Positions 57,199 through 64,000 of a DNA stretch of 64,000 bases are shown here, piece after piece. Position numbers and translations under genes: made by a program. Under the pieces are notes generated by a model. That model searched no databases and was not told the DNA's origin. It was given only the letters and a program-made list of their open reading frames with translations. Source of the stretch: Sipunculus nudus (Eukaryota > Annelida > Sipuncula > Golfingiida > Sipunculidae); the NCBI GenBank assembly GCA_026874595.1, contig CM049306.1, forward strand, positions 66,470,019-66,534,018, in the 5' to 3' direction. The first letter of the stretch is position 1. Each line of letters starts with the position of its first letter.

Positions 57199-59105
57199 TT
57201 TTAGCTCAGCTGACTATAAGTCCATCCGCCCGTCCGTCTAGCTTTTCGTTCGTCCGTCTGTTAAACTTGCACGTTTTAAAATCGTTGGACCTGCGAATCT
57301 GAAATTCGGCATACCGTTAGATGTCCCAAACATCTCCTACCATACTGAACATTGGATCACTAGGACTTTGTTCCTTCAAGGTATTCAGGAAAAACCTCTG
57401 TTTTCCATTAAAAACCCATTGTTACACTTCAAGGCTGCCTAATATCAAAACCATTGACCTCATATTGATCATTTTTTATATATTAATTTCTCTATATATT
57501 TCCTATCAACATACCAGAAAATAGTTCAATATTTTTTAAATTCTTGAAGTTATGGGCACAAACATAATGAACTTTGTAAAAATTCAGGAAATATATTTAC
57601 TCACTTAACTTGAGAATTGCCGAAGCTAGAGACTTTCTTTCAGGTATATAACTATATTAAATCATTATTAAATTGTAAGATATAGTCTTCTATAATATCG
57701 TTTGCTTTATTCAAAAATCCCGTTTGAAATAAGTAGTCAGCTGTGGTTTAAGGAACCCTAATGATCCTCTCAGCTGTTCTAACTACCCTAGAAAGACGGT
57801 TCCTTTCCTCGACCGTGATACTGCCTCCCCATACAGTGACTGACAACGTCAGGACTCCCTGAAAAACCGCCCGATAAAACTTTAATACAATTGGTTGACT
57901 GAGCCCGAAATCCTTAAAGTTCTTTAGAAAGAATAAACGTTGTTGTGCCTTCTTTACGCAGTAATTAACATTTTCGGCCCACTTCAAATCAGAAGAAATG
58001 AAAATTCCTAAAAATTTAAAACAGTCAACGATTTCAACCTAAGGGTTGAAATTTTCAATTACTAAGGGTAATATTTCAGTTTTCTTCCGTCTAAAATAAA
58101 TTATCATCTCCTTAGTTTTCTTTACAATTAACTCCAGATTATTTTCAGAGCACCACGAAGTTAAAGTTTTAATTTCATTGCGGTAAACACATTCGTTATT
58201 TCCCCGGATGAGCCCAGAAACTGTTGTGTCATCTGCAAATTTTACAATGAGGCAATCATCAGAAGTAGAGACACAGTCATAGGTGAAAAGAGAGTACAAT
58301 TTTGGTTAAAGCACACTACCTTGGGGTGTTCCAGTGTATAAGACCAATTCTTCGGAAATAATGTTACAATCTTGACCACTTGAGGCCGATTTGTTAAAAA
58401 GTCTAAGATACAGTTACACATGTTAATATTAAGACCCAGTTTTGATGGTTTTCCGATTAATTTTAAGGGGACGGATAGTGTTAAAGGCTGAGCTGAAATC
58501 AATGAATAAAACCCTTGCAAAGGTAGATTCTCGTAAGTCGAGATGTTTTAAAATATGGTAAAGTGTGAATGATACAGCGTCTTCTGTTGAGCGGTTACTA
58601 CAATAGGCGAACTGAAAAGGATCAAATGTTTCTGAAATACAGCGTTTGGGATAATTTAACACCAGTCGCTCAAAACTCTTGGCGATTACAGAAGTTAATG
58701 CAACAGGACGATAGTCATTCAAACATGATGCATGAGATTTTTTTTCGGGACAGGAATAATCACTGATCGTTTGAAGATCTTTGCTCTGTACACGATCGCA
58801 AGGACCAGTTAAAAAGAAGAGTGAGAACACCAGATATTTCATCGGCATTTGTATACCCAAATATAGATCTGAATTTTTCAATTTTTTAAAGTTATTAGCA
58901 TAAATATTAAATTAGTACCTTAAATTTTGCCCAGATTTGACCGTGGCACATGTTTACTTGTAACTGCTGTGGATTTAATTTTCACAGCATGTTTCCATAA
59001 GCATTTCATCAGTTAACATCTGAAATTAGAAACCAGTCGATCAAAAACTGTAGATTTTATTCAAGTTTTCAAGCACCAGGTAAAGTATTGTTTAGATCAA
59101 GCAAG
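57199..59105 (+). mobile_element. TTTAGCTCAGCTGA-type repeat, copy 1, split by LINE
   Basis: 57199-57680 and 58886-59105 together match copy 2 (59106-59760). The second part begins AGTTATTAGCATAAATATTAAATTAGTACC, found intact in copy 2 at 59562. The CR1/Rex1-like LINE occupies the gap. Confidence 0.75.
57680..58885 (-). mobile_element. CR1/Rex1-like LINE fragment, 5' truncated
   Basis: Minus-strand RT sequence across frames: LNDYRPVALTSVIAKSFERL, DPFQFAYCSNRSTEDAV, RVLFIDFSSAFNTI, NRPQVVKI, KFADDTTVSGLI (catalytic FADD at about 58230), LTSWCSENNLELIVKKTKEM, YCVKKAQQRLFFLKNFKDF, FYRAVFQGVLTLSVTVW and RVVRTAERII. These are typical of the CR1/L2/Rex1 type of Jockey-superfamily LINE, different from the two L1/Tx1-like LINEs here. 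AATAAA lies near the minus-strand 3' end at about 57705. Stops and shifts at about 58038, 58240 and 58440. Confidence 0.85.
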
Positions 59106-59760
59106 TATTATGCTTTTTGCTAGAGCTCAGCTCGACAGCTTCCCAGGCCAGCTCTCAGCTCCAAAAATTTGGCATACAGTTAGATGTCCCCCAACTGAAT
59201 CCCCTACCATACCAAAAGTTTGGTCACTAGAACTTCATTCCTTCGATATATTAAGAAAAACTTTAATTTTCCATTTAAAACCCATTGTAACACTTCAAGA
59301 CTACCTAATATTAAAACCACTGATCTGACTTTGATCATATGTAATATACATTCTTCTATTCATTCTCGTTGCACATGCCAGAAATAACGACAGTATTGCG
59401 TAAATTTTTTAAATTATGGGCCCGAACATAATGCCCTTGGTAAAGAATCGATTAATATATTTACTCCCTTAACATGAGAATTGCTGAAGCTAGAATTTTT
59501 TTTTGTCAGGGATATAACAAAATTTAATCAAGATTCAATTGTATACCAAAAATTAGTTATTAGCATAAATATAAAATTAGTACCTTAAATTTTGCCTAAC
59601 TTTGACAATGGCATGTTTGTTTCCTGTAAGCACTGTTAATATTATTTTCATATTATGCAGAAATAAGTATGTCAGCTTGTTAGTTTTGAATGTTGAAAGA
59701 AATTGGCCAAAAACTTTTACTTTTATTAAAGTTTTTATGAGACCTTGTCAGACCCAGGCT
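59106..59760 (+). mobile_element. TTTAGCTCAGCTGA-type repeat, copy 2
   Basis: Head-to-tail with copy 1. It has GGCATACAGTTAGATGTCCC, CCCTACCATACCA, CTTCGATATATTAAG, CACTTCAAGACTACCTAATA, CTTAACATGAGAATTGC(T)GAAGCTAGA and then the AGTTATTAGCATAAAT segment. The palindromic start has decayed (AGAGCTCAGCTCGACAGC). Confidence 0.72.
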
Positions 59761-61170
59761 CTACCCAGCGCCTCTTCAGTCGCCTGTATGTCCTCTGGTT
59801 GACCTTTCATGCCAATTATGCACGCTTGAGACGAGGAATATACTGGTCATCCAGGAAGCTTAAGGCTAGCCACAGTTGATTCAGGTGTCCAACCCAACTC
59901 ATCTATTAGTTGTTTTGACCAACAATATAAAAATAAATAAACAATAAATAAATTTTATATGTCTATATTAACAACTTTGAGAAAAAATCAATAGAAATGG
60001 AATTTGATAGTTGATGAGTAGCAGGGAATTACCTGGCAATTACTGATGTTTTATGGGTTTTTAATGGATAGATAAAAAAGTATTCCAAATAACACCATTG
60101 AGTCACCTAAGGTATTTTTCTTTTTAATTTTAATAATGAAAAAAAAATAATTAAATTATTTTGTTCTTTACTATTAGGGATTATATGAAGGAAATTAATT
60201 ATGGAGAAAGATGCAGTTGATAATATTAATCTAAATTTCCAGGTCTTTTCCAAATATTTCAGCTTGTTAATTTATATTCATTTAAAATTTAAAAAAAACT
60301 AAGATATGTCAACATTTTTAAATGTTACTGAGACAAGTACTGATTAAAGATGTCAATATGTTTCATTAATGACATTAAGATGCGTGGCTGTATCAGCTGT
60401 CACAAGACTATGTAAATAATAAAAATTTATATTACTGGTTCCTTTATTTTAGTAAATAAAATTAAACCTGCCCATCTCATTTTTTCTCCTTAAAAATTTT
60501 AAGGTTGTTCTTATCCTTGGGGTATATTTTACACATATAATGGTTTCATAGCTGAGATAACTTTAATTTTTTTTTCTGATACATTTAAAAAACTTAAATA
60601 TTTGAATATGATAAAAAAATCAGATCTCAGACAAGTTCTCATTATGATTTCTGTAATGTTAAGAATTGTCATAAGACTCTTGCTATGTCTTGTGCGTAGA
60701 TTGATGTGAAGGAAGTCCAAAGTGAATATTATAGTTTTATTTTTAAATATAAATTAAATTCATAAAACCAGGTACTTATGATCATTATTTAAATTTGTGG
60801 CTGAAACCGAATAAATACCAGACATGGTGCTGTACTTTGCAAATGTTTTTGAATGCGAATATGACTATGTACTCCATAATTTCATGCATAAGAATAGGAA
60901 TACAGGTTAAAATGAAAGTTTTTGAATACAAATGTATTCATGAATATATTCTGTAATATTATTTTAATAATCATTTATTTTGATAATATTATTTTCAGAT
61001 GATACTGTAAATATATTTAATTTAATTTTTTTAAAGATTAAAATTATATTTGACACAATATTTGTTATTAATTTTTAACAAATAGCTTAACTTATATTAT
61101 TTGTGCTAGAGCTACTCTTGGGTAGGGTAAACCTGTAATTATTAAATAACAGTTAACTCATTTGTAAAAA
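59761..61170. other. Unassigned AT-rich region
   Basis: 59761-59880 is more balanced in composition. On the minus strand it reads briefly as protein-like, without a domain I recognise. The rest is very AT-rich with short A and T runs. It may be the untranslated 5' region of the gypsy remnant that follows. Confidence 0.35.
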
Positions 61171-62340
61171 GCATAATTAACATGACTGATAATGGACAGG
61201 TTTTTTTTCAAATAATTCTACTGTTATGTAGATAAAGTTATATGGCCAAGTCAAAACCTATGTGACAACTTTGAGAAAGCCTGATATCATTGCTGAAATT
61301 ATGCAGGATCTATTTATCAAAGGTTTAATTGAAGAGAGTGAAGTGGAAACATAAAAAAATGACAGCCTTGCTATGCAGTTAGAATTTAAAAAGCTAAAAA
61401 TGCAACATGAGCTAGCCTTTTAACAGTTAGAATTAGAAAAAGGAAAACAAAGAGAAGAGAGGGAAATAGAAAAACAAAGAGAAGAGTGGGAAGAACCTCA
61501 GAAAGAAAAAGAAATTGAGTTAAAACGACTGGAGTTAGAAAGACTAAAATGAGAACATAGACTACATGCTGCCCCAACTCACAGTTTGGATGTTACTAAA
61601 CACATAAAACTTGTCCCACCTTTTCAGGAAAAAAGGTTGATCAATATTTCTTACACTTTGAGAAGGTAGCTGAAAATTTAAAATGCCCTAAAGAAAATTG
61701 GACTTTGCTATTACAAAGTGTATTTACTGGCAAGGCCAGAGAAATTGATACGGAGCTTTCAGTAGAAGCCGCTGCTGACTATGACCAGGTTAAACGGGTA
61801 ATACTAAAAGATTATGAGTTAGTTCCGGTGGCTTGCCGCGAGAGTCTCAGAATTTTGGAAAAGCGCAAAAACCAGACCTATGTAGAATTTGTTGGGACTA
61901 AAGAGCAGTATTTTGATCGCTTGTGTAGTTCTAAAAAGGTAATGAAAGATTATGACAATTTGTGCAAGTCTATTTTGCACGAAGAATTTAAGTGCTGCAT
62001 AATCGCAGATGTTAAAACTTTTCTTGATGAGAAAAGTCCTGAAACACCTGACATTGCTGCTCTATTAGCTGATGATTATTCATTTACACAGAAAATGTCC
62101 TTTACTAGCAAATCAAACCAGTCATTCACAAACAAGAATGTAAATCAGTATGGTCAAAAGAAGTTGAACTCGCAGTCACCCAGTACAAGTAGGCCTGATA
62201 GTTCAACAAAGTCCATTACTACACCTCAATACACGCCCACTGTGTCCGATTCCAGCAAGACCAGTCATTTTCAAAGAAAATCTGTAATTACTGCAAAAAG
62301 GAAGGTCATCTAATATCTGACTGCTGGAAACTTGCAAACC
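61171..62340 (+). pseudogene. gag: Gag with coiled-coil and zinc knuckle
   Basis: TTLRKPDIIAEIMQDLFIKG opens the readable part. A long charged helix follows (ELEKGKQREEREIEKQREEW, KEIELKRLELERLK; 61425-61550), then DVTKHIKLVPPFQEK and, in the frame 61705-62313, LLQSVFTGKAREIDTELSVE and YELVPVACRESLRILEKRKN. A Ser/Thr/Gln-rich tail leads to a CCHC knuckle in a shifted frame at about 62283-62330 (ICNYCKKEGHLISDCWK), with all four ligands kept. Stops at 61351, 61423 and 61551. Confidence 0.85.
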
Positions 62341-62423
62341 TTCTGGTTTTGTGTCAAAATCTATGCATAGCATAGTACTAGAGCCAAGCTCTTTTCGTGT
62401 AAATAAGGGGTACAACTCCTTTA

Positions 62424-62830
62424 TTGACTCTAAAAAAAAAAGAGTTTGATGCTACGGAGGCCAACGTGCCGTCTGACTCCAAAGAAGATTCCGTAGCTTG
62501 CGGGGTAAAAACCTCATTTTATTCCTGCGAGGAATTAAATAAGGCTAGGTCCTTTCAAGACTCCTGCGAGGAGTATCCTCTAAATAAGGCTAAGTCCTTT
62601 TATGACTCAGGCGGGAGTATTTCAAATGAGGCCAGGTCCTTTTATTACAAACAGAGGTTTGTTTCTGCTGAGAAAAATTCCTCTGTTGACTCCCATAAGA
62701 AGTTTAATTGTAATAAGGATGTAGATTCCTTTAGTGACTCTGAAAAAGTTTATGACTGACACTGTCAGTGTCAGTTCTTTGTTTGATGAAATTGAGGTAG
62801 TAGATTCCTCTCCTGACTCTGAAATGGAGT
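62424..62830 (+). pseudogene. Spacer with three SF-DS peptide repeats
   Basis: Frame 62424-62759 contains NKARSFQDSCEEYP, NKAKSFYDSGGS and NEARSFYYKQ, three copies of an about 18-20 residue repeat (also visible in DNA as GGCTA(G/A)GTCCTTT, 62542-62645). It lies between gag and protease and has no known domain. Confidence 0.7.
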
Positions 62831-62859
62831 TATTTTAGCCATTCATACATGATAGTTTT

Positions 62860-63275
62860 GTATCACTATCCAGTAATTTTTCAGATTCTACCCCTATTAG
62901 AATTCGGAGGGACACTGGTTTAGGCCAAACTCCCATGTTAGGAAACGATTTGGCATTTTCTAATAGGTATATTACTGGTGCACATGCACTTGTTAATGGT
63001 GTGTTTTCAGACAAGCACACTTCAGTCCGCTTCACAGTGTACATTTAAAGTCAGATATGATTTCTCGGAATATTACTGTTGGCATAAGATCTACTTTACC
63101 CTTTAAGGGAATTCAGTTGCTACTAGGCAATGATGTAGCAGCTGAAAATGTACAGCCTGTACCAATAGTGACAGAAAAGTCAGGACACTGATCCTGAAAG
63201 TCAGGAAATTTCTGGTTTGTATCCTTCATGTGCTGTAACTAGATCTATGGCAAAGAAAAAAAACACATGAGGATA
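62860..63275 (+). pseudogene. pol: Aspartic protease remnant
   Basis: TPIRIRRDTGLGQTP (about 62888) has the catalytic DTG but Leu where Ala is usual. After a frame change, STLPFKGIQLLLGNDVAAEN (about 63088-63150) gives the second conserved strand, followed by LYPSCAVTRSMAKK. Same order as the 30701-31321 protease. Confidence 0.75.
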
Positions 63276-63519
63276 ATAGTCCAGATACTAACACTCTGCG
63301 AGTCACTAGTGACTCGTCTAACGACTCGACCGTATAGGATGCAGCAATTTCAAGGTCAGAACTTATCGCGGAACAGCATAAGGACCCTGACATTTCATGT
63401 TTGTTTCCCAGGGCAGTTTCTAAAGATGAACTGTCACAAAACCCAGTTTGTTCTATGTTAAAAATGGAGTGCTTATGAGTAAATTGTGACCACCCGATGA
63501 ATGCGCCGATGATGAGTGG

Positions 63520-63785
63520 CCCATTAAACATCAAATAGTAATGCCCAAAAGCTATCGCAATGAAATTCTAAGCATGGCACATGAGGCTCCTTTGTCTGGC
63601 TATTTAGGTATAAATAAAATTTATCAGAAAGTTAGTACACACTTCTATTGGCCTAACCTCAGGACAGGTGTTGTACAATACTGTAAATCATGCCATACAT
63701 GCCAGATGGTGGGCAGGCCGAATCAAAATCCCCCCTAAAGCCCCACTTAGGCCTATTCCTGCTTTCGAGGAACCATTTATTAGGA
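63520..63785 (+). pseudogene. pol: Integrase N-terminal zinc finger, truncated
   Basis: MPKSYRNEILSMAHEAPLSG then YLGINKIYQKVSTHFYWPNL and YCKSCHTCQMVGRPNQ form the H2C2 finger, here with the second His of GHLG replaced by Tyr. The core start (PLRPIPAFEEPF) is cut at about 63785 before the catalytic Asp. Confidence 0.85.
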
Positions 63786-64000
63786 TTATTGTATCCGCCA
63801 AAACGAAGTTTTGCGGATACTATGTTTTTGACCGGGTTCCGCCGCCGCCGCCGCCGCCGCCGCCGCGTTCGTTTCCGGAGAACTCCTCTGAGACTACTGG
63901 ACAGATTTTTCCGAAACTTACACAAATTATCGGGTCACATGTGAACTGGTGCCCAACCAAGTGACCTTGACCTCTGACCTTTCGTCTCTGCCCAGCGTCC
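63786..64000 (+). mobile_element. Repeat insertion with terminal hairpin and (CCG)n, open at window end
   Basis: It starts with the hairpin GTATCCGCCAAAAC-GAA-GTTTTGCGGATAC (63789-63818, one bulge). Then come a GTTCCGCCGCCG run of about 27 nt (63836-63867), GTTTCCGGAGAACTCCTCTG and GTGACCTTGACCTCTGACCT (63961), inverted AGGTCA-type half-sites as in other repeats of this window. It interrupts gypsy integrase. Confidence 0.7.

Larger units (their letters stand above)
61171..63785 (+). mobile_element. Third Gmr1-type gypsy remnant: gag, PR, start of IN
   Basis: Gag, zinc knuckle, a repeat-containing spacer, protease and the integrase zinc finger lie in order, with only about 350 bp between protease and integrase. 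There is no room for RT and RNase H there, again indicating integrase first. It is more diverged from the other two copies than they are from each other (for example protease DTGL, not DTGA). It is cut at about 63785 by another repeat. Confidence 0.8.

Noticed and set aside
63668-63964. Poly-Arg and poly-Pro frames at the window end
   Set aside because: They result from the (CCG)n tract inside an inserted repeat.

Overview
Nature of the window. This is repeat-dominated eukaryotic nuclear DNA, AT-rich with long satellite and transposon tracts. No intact host protein gene, tRNA gene or rRNA gene could be supported. Three things together suggest a marine bivalve mollusc: the abundance of elements starting TTTAGCTCAGCTGA followed by GTCCGTC runs, the AGGTCAAAGGTCAAGGTCA strings, and the tetranucleotide (GTTT/GTCT)n tails. 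That assignment is inference, and I do not name a species. Region by region. 1-3661 is a 1,275-bp tandem repeat (2.9 near-identical copies), followed by three hairpin modules (3611-3762). 4258-6770 is a 365-bp satellite with a 730-bp dimer structure. 6770-8890 is unassigned AT-rich DNA with inverted repeats and simple repeats. 8890-22171 is a 13-kb head-to-tail array of composite repeat units. Several units end in a short covarying hairpin plus TCTAG, and they carry in-phase copies of a CTCF-like motif, RFX-like palindromes and nuclear-receptor half-sites. 22172-24982 is unassigned, with 180-bp and 77-bp repeats. 24983-47020 is best read as one nest of transposons. The outer level is a minus-strand Ty3/gypsy element (ATAT target duplication, internal region ending both LTRs). 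It is split in integrase by a plus-strand L1/Tx1-like LINE (27460-44148, 13-bp imperfect target duplication). That LINE is split between ORF1 and ORF2 by a second, plus-strand copy of the same gypsy family (28760-35366, GTAA duplication), and near its C-terminus by a 4.77-kb inverted-repeat DNA transposon (38945-43712, AGA duplication). The DNA transposon in turn carries a miniature LTR element (40532-40938, TTTT duplication). 48.6-49.2 kb holds another gypsy gag remnant. 50.1-54.7 kb is a minus-strand LINE interrupted by a 1,031-bp copy of sequence that also lies 2.6 kb away. 56.5-57.1 kb looks like an LTR end. 57.2-59.8 kb holds two tandem copies of a bivalve-type repeat, one split by a CR1/Rex1-like LINE. 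61.2-63.8 kb is a third gypsy gag-PR-IN remnant, cut by another repeat that runs off the window. How the parts relate. The gypsy elements all place integrase before reverse transcriptase (gag-PR-IN-RT-RH). That is the order of Ty1/copia and of the Gmr1 group within Ty3/gypsy, not of ordinary gypsy elements. They appear to be primed by tRNA-Pro. The miniature LTR element shares the primer-site start, the TGTTA terminus and the 4-bp duplication size, so it is a plausible parasite of that family, and its LTR also carries tRNA-like A and B boxes. All protein-coding elements here are broken by stops, frameshifts or deletions.
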